DNA of 64,000 bases from Oscillospiraceae bacterium (GCA_017398105.1 JAFQHF010000140.1:46489-110488), one strand, 5' to 3'; shown: positions 16,621-25,391, numbered from the stretch's first letter. Notes: a model not told the origin generated them from the sequence alone. Numbers and translations are program-made.

Positions 16621-17881
16621 TGGGATTTTCCTCCTTCCCGGAAATGTTGCTTATATTGGCGAATGCTCCTGCATCACGCATGGGGAGCATATTGCCGTTG
16701 ATGAGGTAAAGGTCGCCACCATCTTCAGCGGGGATACGGTCCAGGTTTTCCAGTTCCCGGATGTCATTTGCGGACATCCAACCGTTCTGCCGACCGATGG
16801 CATAGCCATTCATGCGGCTCTGATAGTCGCCGCGAAGCAGACCTTCCAGATTGAATTTGAAGAAATACTTCTCTTTCTCCCCGAAGCCCAGCAATGCTCT
16901 CTGCAGGGACTGCTCCCAGCGGATGACCCAGGGGTCCAGGGTGTATTTCACAAACTCAAGGGACTGCTGCTCAATATTAGAAAAGCTCGACTTTTCCAGG
17001 TCGCCGACCATATGGGGCGGCACTCGGAAAATTCGAGCAATCTCATTGATCTGAAATTTACGGGTTTCCAGGAACTGCGCCTGTTCCGGAGAGATGGAGA
17101 TGGGGGTGTATTTCATGCCCTCTTCCAGAATGGCTACCTTACCGGAATTAGATGCACCACCGAACTGACTCTGCCAGGTTTCACGGAGTCGGCTGGGGTC
17201 TCGGATCGTACCGGGATGTTCCAGCACACCGGAAGGGGCAGCACCGTTGGCAAAGAACCTGGCACCAAACTCCTCGCAGGCGATGGCCATACCGATGGCG
17301 TTCTTCGCCATGGCGATAGGACTGTAGCCCACCAGACCGTCAAAACCCAGGCCGGGAATATGCAGCACATCCGTGGGTTTCAGTATCACGGTATGTTCCT
17401 TGTCCCGGATCGCTTCGTCCGTACCACGGTAATAGCTGTAATAAAGCTGACCGCTGCCGTCACGATCTACGGACATTTTGTTGGGCATCAGCGGATACAG
17501 TGCAACAACTTCATTTTTGCCGTTACGAATGACCTGGGCATAGGCGTTGCCCCAAAGGAGCAGGTGGGTCATGAGAGTCTCCCGGAATACAAAGGAACTC
17601 ATTTCCGGGTTAGGCTCGTCATGGAGCAGTCGATACAGAGAATGGTTAATAGCTTTCTCCTTGCCGCCGTCCTCGTTATACCGGTAAAGGTGCAGCGGAA
17701 GACCGGCCACAGCTTCTGCAAGGATACGGACGCAGGAATATACAGCAGTCATCTGCATAGCAGACCGCTCTGTGACAGATTTGCCGGAGGTGGTGCCGCC
17801 CATATAGAAGGTATAGCTGCTTCCGGCTGTTTTATTTTGGGGCTTATCCCTGGAACGGAAAACACCTTTGAAAAGGCCCAA
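16517..17881 (-). CDS. HK97-family portal protein
   Basis: A 454-residue dodecameric channel subunit through which DNA enters the head. The motifs AVYSCVRILAEAVAGLPLHLYR, MTHLLLWGNAYAQVIRN and the DVLHIPGLGFDGLVGYSP stretch are classic for this family. I favour TTG 17881 (AAGGAG 8 bases upstream) over the ATG at 17923, which would place the start inside the terminator of the upstream cargo gene. The last 35 residues, Glu/Asp and basic rich, are coded within the protease gene overlap. Confidence 0.93.
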   Translation of the reverse strand: MGLFKGVFRSRDKPQNKTAGSSYTFYMGGTTSGKSVTERSAMQMTAVYSCVRILAEAVAGLPLHLYRYNEDGGKEKAINHSLYRLLHDEPNPEMSSFVFRETLMTHLLLWGNAYAQVIRNGKNEVVALYPLMPNKMSVDRDGSGQLYYSYYRGTDEAIRDKEHTVILKPTDVLHIPGLGFDGLVGYSPIAMAKNAIGMAIACEEFGARFFANGAAPSGVLEHPGTIRDPSRLRETWQSQFGGASNSGKVAILEEGMKYTPISISPEQAQFLETRKFQINEIARIFRVPPHMVGDLEKSSFSNIEQQSLEFVKYTLDPWVIRWEQSLQRALLGFGEKEKYFFKFNLEGLLRGDYQSRMNGYAIGRQNGWMSANDIRELENLDRIPAEDGGDLYLINGNMLPMRDAGAFANISNISGKEENPNEEVLELDEPGSDGDSTSGADLASERHHRRGKLV

Positions 17882-17912
17882 ATGAATCACTCCTTCAAAA
17901 TTGGGCATAAGA

Positions 17913-17940
17913 AAAGCGCTCATCCGTAGATGAACGCTTT
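17913..17940 (-). terminator. rho-independent terminator of the 343-residue cargo gene
   Basis: AAAGCGCTCATC (17913-17924) pairs with GATGAACGCTTT (17929-17940) with one mismatch. On the minus strand it is followed by TTTTC. It lies between the cargo gene stop and the portal start. Confidence 0.75.
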
Positions 17941-17952
17941 ATGTTTTACCCA

Positions 17953-18984
17953 TCAAGATTTAGTTCTTACGATATAGTCTCCAATATATTTCAAGTCTCT
18001 TTTCCATTTTTCAACTGCCACAGGCTTATTATGGTGAAGCTTTATATTGAGTTCAATGCATCTTGTCATATCCAAATAGGTAATATATTTCTTTTCAAGA
18101 AGCATTACCAATAGGTTCTGTCTTTCATCATCAGAGCGACCATCGGAAACATTGTAGCCAAGTTGGAATAAACGAGACTCTTCATTCAATCCGGAAAAAT
18201 CATCATTTTCAATGCTTAACGCACGTCTCTTAATTAGCAGTTTGCCGTAGTTTTTTTCAAACAGTGCCAATGTAGTTTTGCCAATGAAATACTTTCTGCA
18301 TTTTGTACAATAATGAACCGGCAAAACCAGTTTCCCTGAGCCAGAAGCAAAATCAGCAACAAATTTTTCTGCAACAATGGGATGCGCTTTCAGGTAGCAA
18401 GATATCCCAGATAAGTTTTCATATATATACAGGATCGCATTAGTAATCGCAGTTGAATCCTCTTCAGTAAGGATATTAACAACCGTATGTTCATGGATAT
18501 ACGATAGAACATGATCATTTATCTCATGACAAACTCTCTTAAACTCATACTTTGGTTGCGAATTTATTTTCCATCTGTGGATAATACGAGTGATCGCATA
18601 TTGGATTTCAATCAAGAAATCTGCAAATGATATTATCCTGACCTGAATTGCTCCCGGTTGATTGGGTTTATCGATTACCTTTGTACGCAAAAATGAGAAC
18701 TGGTCAAAACCGTATTTATTTGCAAATATTTTCGTATACTCGTCAGCAAACACACAGAGGTATTTATTCATAATAGGTTCACACATTTGGCGAACCTTCA
18801 TCTTACATAAATCATCCCACACATCAGGCCATAGTAGTCGGCGTCCTTCATATTCCTGCATAAACGCACTACGTTGAGATTCATACAATTCTTGTATGGA
18901 GACATATAAATCGTAAAAATCATCAATAGCGCCAATATTTGCAACATTACTTGGTGTGAGTGCCCAGTCAAATTTTTGTGCCAC
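17953..18984 (-). CDS. hypothetical cargo protein inserted between terminase and portal genes
   Basis: A 343-residue soluble protein starting at GTG 18984 with AAGGAAGTGAG. I do not recognise it. It is largely helical and contains one CxxC pair (HYCTKCRKYF, about residue 228-237), possibly half of a zinc knuckle. The coding sequence is clearly AT-rich compared with the terminase and portal genes beside it. It has its own promoter with a 20-bp palindrome and its own terminator, so it can be expressed from the prophage independently of the late operon. This is the pattern of a moron gene. A host-benefit or superinfection-exclusion role is inference. Confidence 0.8.
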   Translation of the reverse strand: MAQKFDWALTPSNVANIGAIDDFYDLYVSIQELYESQRSAFMQEYEGRRLLWPDVWDDLCKMKVRQMCEPIMNKYLCVFADEYTKIFANKYGFDQFSFLRTKVIDKPNQPGAIQVRIISFADFLIEIQYAITRIIHRWKINSQPKYEFKRVCHEINDHVLSYIHEHTVVNILTEEDSTAITNAILYIYENLSGISCYLKAHPIVAEKFVADFASGSGKLVLPVHYCTKCRKYFIGKTTLALFEKNYGKLLIKRRALSIENDDFSGLNEESRLFQLGYNVSDGRSDDERQNLLVMLLEKKYITYLDMTRCIELNIKLHHNKPVAVEKWKRDLKYIGDYIVRTKS

Positions 18985-19000
18985 AGATTCTCACTTCCTT

Positions 19001-19044
19001 ATAATCGATATATCGATTATATTCTAGACAGCATAATATTGCAA
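19001..19044 (-). promoter_or_regulatory. promoter with 20-bp palindromic operator
   Basis: On the minus strand, -35 TTGCAA (19044-19039), a 17-base spacer and -10 TATAAT (19021-19016). A perfect palindrome ATAATCGATATATCGATTAT covers 19001-19020 and overlaps the -10 box. A bound dimer would block transcription of the 343-residue cargo gene. Confidence 0.7.
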
Positions 19045-19064
19045 CGGAAACATCGATTTATGGG

Positions 19065-20666
19065 CTAAATAAACATAATTCCTCTACTGTCATAGACCGA
19101 AGCACCATTATCGTTACCGCAGCGGATCGCTCTGTCCAGGGCCATGATTGTGGCAACTGCACCGTCGATTTTCTCTGTGGATTTTTCTTTATCCGGCTTA
19201 ATGTTGCCGGCCGGGTCGGATCGGATGAAGATATTGTCCATCATCCATCGGAGAACCGGGTGACCACCGTGGGCGATCCGCTCCTCAAGCACCAGCTTCA
19301 TCAGTTCTTTGGTGGGTGGGGACATATCCTTGAAGCCCTGTCCGAAAGGCACTACGGTAAATCCCATGCCTTCCAGATTCTGCACCATCTGAACAGCGCC
19401 CCATCGGTCAAAGGCGATCTCTCGGATATTAAATCGTTCACCCAGCCGCTCGATGAATTTCTCGATGTAGCCGTAGTGGACAACGTTACCCTCGGTGGTC
19501 TGGAGGAATCCCTGCCGCTCCCACACATCGTATGGAACATGATCTCGCCGGACTCGCAGATCCAGGTTATCCTCCGGAATCCAGAAGTATGGCAGGATCA
19601 TATATTTATCGTCCTCATCGGTGGGTGGGAACACCAGAACCAGGGCCGTGATGTCCGTGGTAGAGGAAAGGTCAAGACCGCCGTAGCAGACACGGCCTTC
19701 CAGATCGTCCTCATTCACTGCAAATTCGCATTTGTCCCATAAATGCATGGGCATCCATCGGATCGCCTGTTTGACCCACTGGTTCAGACGGAGTTGCCGG
19801 AAAGCATTCTCTTCGCCGGGGTTTTGCTTTGCCGACTCACAGGCATCTCTGACTTTGTCGATACCCACAGTTATACCCAGAGAGGGATTTGCCTTCTTCC
19901 AGGTTTTGGGGTCCGTCCAGTCATCTGTCTCATCGGCACCGTAGATAACCGGGTAGAATGTGTGGTCGATTTTACGACCCTCAATAATGTCCTTTGCCTT
20001 CTGGTGAATCTCGTAGCAAATGGACTTGGTGTCATTACCGGCGGTGGTAATGAGGAAATACAGCGGCTGCATACGGGCATCGCCGGAGCCTTTGGTCATA
20101 ACATCAAACAGCTTTCGATTGGGCTGGGTATGCAGCTCATCGAAAACAACACCGTGGGTATTGAAACCGTGCTTATTACCGACGTCGGCAGAAAGCACCT
20201 GGTAGATACTGCCCGTTGGCTGATAAATCAACCGTTTCTGGGAATCCAGTATCTTTACCCGTTTTGCCAGGGCAGGACACATACGCACCATGTCCGCTGC
20301 TACATTGAAAACAATGGATGCCTGCTGTCGATCCGCTGCACAGCCATATACTTCAGCGCGTTCTTCACCGTCACCGCAGGTAAGGAGCAATGCAACAGCG
20401 GCAGCCAGTTCCGATTTACCTTGCTTTTTAGGAATCTCAATGTATGCGGTATTGAATTGTCTGTAGCCGTTGGACTTTAGTGAGCCGAATACATCCCGGA
20501 TGATCTGCTCTTGCCAGTCGATGAGTTCAAAGGGCTTTCTTGCCCAGGTGCCTTTGGTATGGCACAGGCATTCTATAAAATTGACCGCATAGTCAGCGGC
20601 ATTTTTATCGTAGTACGAGCCTTTCGCCAGAAACCGGGTAGGCTTATACTTCTTTAGCTTCCGAAT
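19065..20666 (-). CDS. terL: terminase large subunit
   Basis: ATP-driven packaging motor and nuclease, about 533 residues. The open frame begins after a TGA at 20675-20673. The Walker A motif IPKKQGKSEL lies at about residues 78-87, Walker B at VVFDELH, and nuclease acidic residues at YGGLDLSSTTDI and near the C-terminus (EKIDGAVATIMALDRA). No ATG, GTG or TTG lies between the TGA and the conserved N-terminus. I therefore propose ATT 20666, nine bases after GGAGG, giving MRKLKKYKPTRFLAKG. An internal start would remove the ATPase motif. Confidence 0.88.
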   Translation of the reverse strand: MRKLKKYKPTRFLAKGSYYDKNAADYAVNFIECLCHTKGTWARKPFELIDWQEQIIRDVFGSLKSNGYRQFNTAYIEIPKKQGKSELAAAVALLLTCGDGEERAEVYGCAADRQQASIVFNVAADMVRMCPALAKRVKILDSQKRLIYQPTGSIYQVLSADVGNKHGFNTHGVVFDELHTQPNRKLFDVMTKGSGDARMQPLYFLITTAGNDTKSICYEIHQKAKDIIEGRKIDHTFYPVIYGADETDDWTDPKTWKKANPSLGITVGIDKVRDACESAKQNPGEENAFRQLRLNQWVKQAIRWMPMHLWDKCEFAVNEDDLEGRVCYGGLDLSSTTDITALVLVFPPTDEDDKYMILPYFWIPEDNLDLRVRRDHVPYDVWERQGFLQTTEGNVVHYGYIEKFIERLGERFNIREIAFDRWGAVQMVQNLEGMGFTVVPFGQGFKDMSPPTKELMKLVLEERIAHGGHPVLRWMMDNIFIRSDPAGNIKPDKEKSTEKIDGAVATIMALDRAIRCGNDNGASVYDSRGIMFI

Positions 20667-20692
20667 ATACGATCACCTCCACAGCAAAAGAA

Positions 20693-20718
20693 AAAGCCAC
20701 ACCGAATCAGTGTGACTT
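20693..20718 (-). terminator. terminator before terL
   Basis: AGTCACACTG/GGTGTGGCT-type hairpin with one mismatch, followed on the minus strand by TTTTTCTTTT. It would stop the transcription unit that ends with the small genes at 20791-21544 and separate it from terL and the structural genes. A second GAGCC-TTTC-GGCTC hairpin lies at 20753-20766. Confidence 0.65.
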
Positions 20719-20790
20719 CAATAATCAGTGTGTCTACCGGAAACGAGGAACAGAGCCTTTCGGCTCCGTCCCAGAACTACTTATCCATAA

Positions 20791-21018
20791 TCAGTGGTTC
20801 TCGCTGAAGATGAGGATCTGCAAAGCCATTTCCACATCCAGATCAACCGGCTTTATTATCCATTCTCTGTCGTAATTGCAAACAATCTCACCTTTACGTT
20901 TCAATATAAGTTTGCTGATGCGACCTCCATCAATGCCAAATTGAGAGGGACCGTCATAAACCTTAACTTCATACCGAATCCAACTGGAATTGATCTTTAT
21001 GGCTCCTTCTTTCCACAT
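20791..21018 (-). CDS. small phage protein (DUF7678-like)
   Basis: A 75-residue protein with the pattern MWKEGAIKIN...GIDGGRISKLILKRKGEIVCNYDREW that I associate with the DUF7678 family. Its role is unknown. It overlaps the previous gene by 22 bases and is the last gene before a terminator. Many mobile elements of Clostridia carry it in small-gene clusters. Confidence 0.65.
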   Translation of the reverse strand: MWKEGAIKINSSWIRYEVKVYDGPSQFGIDGGRISKLILKRKGEIVCNYDREWIIKPVDLDVEMALQILIFSENH

Positions 21019-21314
21019 GACGCTTCTTCCCCCGGTACATCATCCTTGCCAAACAGCATAGCCATTACCATTTTCCCTCCCAGGCGGAATCCTTCAATGA
21101 AGCCATCCTCCTCGATTAGTGCATCCAGATAATTATGTTCTGCGATATATTCCTCGAACATGGCCTTCTGCTCCGGGTTCAGGGTTTCCCGGAAAGCAGC
21201 AGCCAACTCGGCAATGGTATGATCCTGCAAATAACGTTTCGATGCCTTATCAATGACGCGACCACAGGGATCAATATTCCCGCCGTAAAGCTGCGAAATC
21301 AGATCTCGGTACAT
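20997..21314 (-). CDS. DUF6809-family protein
   Basis: A 105-residue helical protein. ATG 21314 overlaps the upstream TGA (TGATG). The C-terminal signature DGFIEGFRLGGKMVMAMLFG is shared with the protein at 63046-63315 (EGFRLGALLILDI), so the two mobile regions carry members of one family. Its function is unknown. It is cotranscribed with DUF4314-like and DUF7678-like genes. Confidence 0.75.
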   Translation of the reverse strand: MYRDLISQLYGGNIDPCGRVIDKASKRYLQDHTIAELAAAFRETLNPEQKAMFEEYIAEHNYLDALIEEDGFIEGFRLGGKMVMAMLFGKDDVPGEEASCGKKEP

Positions 21315-21544
21315 CACTCCACCACCTTTCGGCAGTGATCTTCACCGTAAACCACACCCAAACTGGAACCGCAGTCCCAGTCAACATGGATCGTACCGAT
21401 GGAATCGACGGAAACAACCGTCCCCTGACAACCGGGAATCAGCTTGGTGTTGAACGGATCATTCATGCTGACCAGCTCTACTCTTGTTCCCTTTGGGTAC
21501 CGTTCCCGGAGGATTTGAAGAACCGTTTTAGAAATTACTCGCAT
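21314..21544 (-). CDS. DUF4314-family protein
   Basis: A 76-residue protein, a small beta-barrel-like fold with the family pattern YPKGTRVELVSMNDPF...GCQGTVVSVDSIGTIHVDWDCG ending in YGEDHC. AAAGGAGG lies before the ATG, and the start overlaps the end of the preceding gene. It is frequent in phages and mobile elements. The function is not established. Confidence 0.8.
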   Translation of the reverse strand: MRVISKTVLQILRERYPKGTRVELVSMNDPFNTKLIPGCQGTVVSVDSIGTIHVDWDCGSSLGVVYGEDHCRKVVE

Positions 21545-22236
21545 TCCTGCGCCTCCTTTCGGGGACCGGCCTTGAATGCCGTGCTACCGGAAAGATTCCG
21601 GAGCAGGATCTTCCGTGCGGTCTTATACTCGTCACCGATAAAGCCGAGCCGCAGGAGGAAGCAGCGGAATGTATACTTCTCATTGTCCACAGCTTTCTCC
21701 TTTGCACTGATTCGCTTCTGATTCCGGGCCATGTCACACAGCCTACAAATGAAAGTTTCATAAGCCTTCATTTCGTCAGGGGTACAATTTTCCGGGAACC
21801 AGGGGAAGCTGACCTTCTCATCAGTGATTTCAAAGGGAATATCCGCAGCTCCCAGAGCCTTGCGAATCAGATTGCCTTTGGACTCCACGATGTTGCGCAG
21901 GTTCGCAAGATGGCTGTCAGTGAACAGTGACCGGGGCATGGAAATGCAGATTCCGGAAATTTCAACATCCGAGGATTCCTCGGTAGTTTCCTCTTCCATG
22001 GCCTCTGCCAGAGGATCTTCCGCCAGGAAGTCCTTCTCCCGAAGGAATCTGACGAGAGCTGCAGCCTCCCGGACTTCCTCAATGGTAACCTGACCGTCCA
22101 CGCTGATATAGATGCCTCCCACCTTGTAAGCAAATCCTGGTGCGCCCAGGTATTTTGCTTTCTCACCAGTGTGTTCGACGATCGCCGCCACCAGGCGTTT
22201 GCGGTCGCTGCCGCTGACATTGTAATTGATGATCAT
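21535..22236 (-). CDS. phage protein of the so-called virulence-related family
   Basis: A 233-residue protein starting at ATG 22236 behind AAGGAGG. The opening MIINYNVSGSDRKRLVAAIV...YLGAPGFAYKVG is the pattern often labelled virulence-related protein in Clostridia prophages, without functional support. An acidic linker (about 75-100, EEETTEESSDVE) separates it from a C-terminal region PFEITDEKVSFPWFP. The role is unknown. Confidence 0.7.
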   Translation of the reverse strand: MIINYNVSGSDRKRLVAAIVEHTGEKAKYLGAPGFAYKVGGIYISVDGQVTIEEVREAAALVRFLREKDFLAEDPLAEAMEEETTEESSDVEISGICISMPRSLFTDSHLANLRNIVESKGNLIRKALGAADIPFEITDEKVSFPWFPENCTPDEMKAYETFICRLCDMARNQKRISAKEKAVDNEKYTFRCFLLRLGFIGDEYKTARKILLRNLSGSTAFKAGPRKEAQECE

Positions 22237-22373
22237 GTGTAAAACCTCCTTGTTTTTTGGTAGTACACATATTCGCTCTGAATGACAGAGATAGCAAGTT
22301 GTTTCTGGCACAGGAAATATAGAAAGATCAAAGGCAATATTGTGTGTAGTACACAATGCCAGTCCGTTGATAA

Positions 22374-23609
22374 TTACTCCTCTTGTGCCCCCAGCTCGGA
22401 GTAATGATAGGTCAGGCCATCCCGCTGCACAGTGACATCTTCCGAACCACCAACCTGCTCAATGTACCGCTTTACGATAACATCACAGAACTTTTCATCC
22501 AGTTCCACGGTGTAACAAATACGGTCGGTCTGTTCACAGGCTATAAGTGTACTTCCAGAGCCACCAAAGGGGTCCAGGACCACGCTATTGCTCATGGAAG
22601 AATTCATGATGGGATATGCCAGAAGTGGAATGGGTTTCATGGTTGGGTGATCACCGTTCCTCTTCGGCTTATCGAATTCCCAGATGGTGGTTTCCTTTCT
22701 GCCGGTATACCATTGGTGCTTGCCATTTTTCTTCCAACCATACAGGCATGGCTCATGCTGCCATTGATAGGGGCTACGCCCCAGCACCAGAGACTGCTTC
22801 TTCCAGATACAGCACCCGGACAAATAAAATCCTGCATCGGCGAAAGCCCTGCGGAAATTCAGCCCCTCAGTATCTGCGTGGAACACATAGATGGACGCAT
22901 CATCTGCCATTACCGCGTGCATCTGCGTAAATGCATCTAGAAGGAATTTGTAGAAGGCATCGTTGCCCATATTATCATTTTTGATTTTACCGGCAGAACC
23001 TTCATAATTGACGTTGTAAGGTGGATCGGTGATGACCAGATTTGCCTTCACCCCTGCCATGAGCAAATCGAAGGTATCAGTCTTGGTACTATCACCGCAG
23101 ATCAATCGATGCCGGCCAAGCTGCCAGATATCGCCTGTCTTTGTGGTGGTAGGCTTTTCCAATTCTGCATCCACATCGAATGTGTCCTCTTTGACACCAT
23201 CTTTGATGCTGTCTTTGAAAAGGTCATCGATTTCAGCCGGATCAAAGCCAGTGATGGATACGTCGAAGTCAGCACCCTGCAGATCCTCAATCAGCAGAGC
23301 TAGCTTATCATTATCCCAGTCGCCGGAGATCTTATTCAGGGCAATGTTCAAAGCCTTTTCCTGATCCTCCGGTATATCCACCACAACGCAGTCCACTTCG
23401 GTAATACCAATATCCTGTAGCACCTTCAGTCGCTGATGACCACCGACCACCCGACCGGTAGCTTTGTTCCAGATCACAGGCTCCACATAACCGAACTGCT
23501 GCAAGGAGCGCTTCAGTTTCTCATATTCCGGATCGCCGGGTTGCAGATCCTTGCGGGGGTTATAGTCTGCAGGAAGCAGATCCGCCGCATTTTTCTTTTC
23601 AATGATCAT
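22374..23609 (-). CDS. ParB-domain DNA methyltransferase (beta class)
   Basis: A 411-residue fusion. Residues about 1-125 form a ParB/Srx-like N-terminal domain (ADYNPRKDLQ, then YVEPVIWN, then GRVVGGHQRLKVLQ). Residues about 165-400 form a DNA methyltransferase with motif IV DPPYN (about 193-197) before motif I DPFGGSGST, the beta order. ATG 23609 overlaps the SAM-synthetase stop as ATGA, so the two are coupled. It probably modifies phage or host DNA with the SAM made by the neighbour. The target sequence is not readable from here. It may protect phage DNA from restriction, including the RM island at 38 kb. Confidence 0.9.
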   Translation of the reverse strand: MIIEKKNAADLLPADYNPRKDLQPGDPEYEKLKRSLQQFGYVEPVIWNKATGRVVGGHQRLKVLQDIGITEVDCVVVDIPEDQEKALNIALNKISGDWDNDKLALLIEDLQGADFDVSITGFDPAEIDDLFKDSIKDGVKEDTFDVDAELEKPTTTKTGDIWQLGRHRLICGDSTKTDTFDLLMAGVKANLVITDPPYNVNYEGSAGKIKNDNMGNDAFYKFLLDAFTQMHAVMADDASIYVFHADTEGLNFRRAFADAGFYLSGCCIWKKQSLVLGRSPYQWQHEPCLYGWKKNGKHQWYTGRKETTIWEFDKPKRNGDHPTMKPIPLLAYPIMNSSMSNSVVLDPFGGSGSTLIACEQTDRICYTVELDEKFCDVIVKRYIEQVGGSEDVTVQRDGLTYHYSELGAQEE

Positions 23610-24388
23610 ACAAGTCCCCACTCAGCGAACTTTTCAAATCCACCCAGGTTTCGGATGAACTCTCTCGCTGTTTCTACGATTTCCTCGTAAGAAATACCAT
23701 TCACGGCTTCATCGCCAATGGCACAGCATAGTTCCACAGGCTTGCCCAGTCGCTGGGCTTCCAACCAAGCGTAGATATTTACGCTGACATCAGCTTTGGA
23801 CAGATCCTTGCCATGCAAACCACCGCCGGTAACGGAATCAGCCATATCGCTCCCTAGCTTCCGGTTGGTAGCGCCGGTGTCCACATTGGTACCACCAGTC
23901 CAATCACCCAGGGGGTTGATCTCCGCATAGGGAAAATCGTTGCTCAGATCTTCAGAATCTGCATGGCTCTGGCAGATAATGACACGGTCGCCATCCATGA
24001 TGTACTTGCCATCATAGGGATGCTTCTCATAAATAGCACGGGCCAATGCAGACAGATTCTTCTGCTCCTCGGTCACAGGAACACCTTTGAAGATACCGTT
24101 GTCGCCGCAGCGGAAGGCATCTTCCTGGTTCCTTGCAAGGTGATAATCCTGGGGAACAATGACCACATCAGTCTTGATATTGCCTGCGATACGGTGGATA
24201 GCATTCTTGATCTTTTTTACATTCAGCGAAGCAGAGGTTTCCACAATGGCATGGCAGATACCATGGCCGGTCAGAACCTCCACCGCCACCTTTGGATCGA
24301 TCTGTGTTTCGTATGCGATGTCCACAATGGCACCTGCAATACGATCCGCAATCTTATCCGGATGGGAGGGATTCACTTTTTCAAACAT
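23606..24388 (-). CDS. phage-type short S-adenosylmethionine synthetase
   Basis: A 260-residue MetK-like enzyme making SAM from methionine and ATP. Recognisable motifs are PSHPDKIADRIAGAI (residues 7-21), LTGHGICHAIVE, a phosphate-binding segment with RCGDNGIF, and GGGLHGKDLSKADVS (about 189-203). Cellular MetK is about 390 residues. This one lacks a large middle part and is of the compact type found in some prophages. It lies between TerS and the ParB-methyltransferase and overlaps the latter, which indicates local SAM supply for DNA modification. Confidence 0.88.
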   Translation of the reverse strand: MFEKVNPSHPDKIADRIAGAIVDIAYETQIDPKVAVEVLTGHGICHAIVETSASLNVKKIKNAIHRIAGNIKTDVVIVPQDYHLARNQEDAFRCGDNGIFKGVPVTEEQKNLSALARAIYEKHPYDGKYIMDGDRVIICQSHADSEDLSNDFPYAEINPLGDWTGGTNVDTGATNRKLGSDMADSVTGGGLHGKDLSKADVSVNIYAWLEAQRLGKPVELCCAIGDEAVNGISYEEIVETAREFIRNLGGFEKFAEWGLV

Positions 24389-24393
24389 AACTT

Positions 24394-24930
24394 TTATCCT
24401 TTCCTGGATTGTAATAGTCGTTCCATAGGATCATCCTGCACGCTGCCGGAGTATTCGCCGGTACAGTTTTCTCGGACAATTTGGAAAATCTCTGACCACA
24501 GACGGTTGGCCTGGGTCTGATACTTATCTGCAATCGCTACATAGGGAGACTGGATGGCTGCACCAGTGGTAGGGTGTTTTGCCAAAAATCCCAGTTCACT
24601 GTTGATAACCTCACACTGCATCCATCTGGCGATGCTCATTGCGTAGCGCTCAATGAGTATCGGGGAAACCAGGGACGCACATCCTCTTTCAGAAAGCCAG
24701 TTCCACACACGTTCATAGATTTCGGCTGCGCACAGGGTTGATCCATCCTTCTGAGTAGCAGAAAGATACTCAGGCGGTTTGGGCATAGACTGCCCTTCAA
24801 GATCTGCCGCGCTGTCTCGAAAATCAATAAGTGTCAGCGGTCTCTTTCCAAGGTTGCCTTCCGCCAATTTCTCGGCAATCGGCTTTTTCGGTCTGCCTCC
24901 AGAGCCTGGCTTGGGACCCCTTTTGCCCAA
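24394..24930 (-). CDS. terS: terminase small subunit, P27 family
   Basis: A 178-residue DNA-recognition subunit of the packaging machine. TTG 24930 is preceded by GAGGTGAC. The opening GKRGPKPGSGGRPKKP and the helical centre (NWLSERGCASLVSPILIERYAMSIARW) are typical of P27 terminases. Unusually, it is separated from terL by six genes (24388-20791). Confidence 0.9.
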   Translation of the reverse strand: MGKRGPKPGSGGRPKKPIAEKLAEGNLGKRPLTLIDFRDSAADLEGQSMPKPPEYLSATQKDGSTLCAAEIYERVWNWLSERGCASLVSPILIERYAMSIARWMQCEVINSELGFLAKHPTTGAAIQSPYVAIADKYQTQANRLWSEIFQIVRENCTGEYSGSVQDDPMERLLQSRKG

Positions 24931-25043
24931 TTCATGTCACCTCATTTCCTGTCGGGGCCTATTCCCCTAAAAACTTTTGCGAATTTTTACACGAAGCCCC
25001 GGGCCGCTGCCCCGATGTAAAAGCCACAGAGATTTTTACCCCC
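24931..25043. other. intergenic region between HNH and terS, candidate cos region
   Basis: 113 bases with GC-rich palindromic pieces (GGGGCCTATTCCCC near 24955 and a CCCCGGG...GCCCCG cluster near 25001). No coding frame with a ribosome site is seen. In HK97-like phages with an HNH gene next to the terminase, the cos site usually lies near here. Confidence 0.3.
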
Positions 25044-25391
25044 CTACCGGTCACCCAGTTCATGGTGGATCTTGTTGTGGCAGGATCGGCACAGGGACAT
25101 AAGGTTTTCTCTGGCATGGGTGCCACCTTTGGAAATCGGGATCTTGTGATGTACCTCTGCCGCAGGGATCAGTTTTCCTTCCTTCTCACACTGCTCACAC
25201 AGAGGATGTTGACCGATGTGTCTGTCACGGATGCGTTTCCAGGCACGGCCATACTTTTTGTTGATGTCCGGAGCGCGTTGGTACTTGTTGTACTGTCTGC
25301 GTGCAACCGCCGCATGATCCTCACAATACTGACCATCAATCAGCTTTGGACAGCCAGGGTATGAGCATGGCCTCTTGGGTCTACTTGGCAC
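25044..25391 (-). CDS. HNH endonuclease next to terminase
   Basis: A 115-residue nuclease starting at GTG 25391 with AAGGAGGAC upstream. Zinc pairs are seen at CSYPGC and CEQC, and the HNH core at EVHHKIPISKGGTHARENLMSLC with the closing CHNKIHHEL. Such small HNH proteins assist TerL in cos cleavage in HK97-type phages. The position directly before terS fits. Confidence 0.92.
   Translation of the reverse strand: MPSRPKRPCSYPGCPKLIDGQYCEDHAAVARRQYNKYQRAPDINKKYGRAWKRIRDRHIGQHPLCEQCEKEGKLIPAAEVHHKIPISKGGTHARENLMSLCRSCHNKIHHELGDR

Noticed and set aside
16424..17929. A 501-codon plus-strand frame over the portal gene
   Set aside because: Antisense to the portal protein, which has full family motifs.
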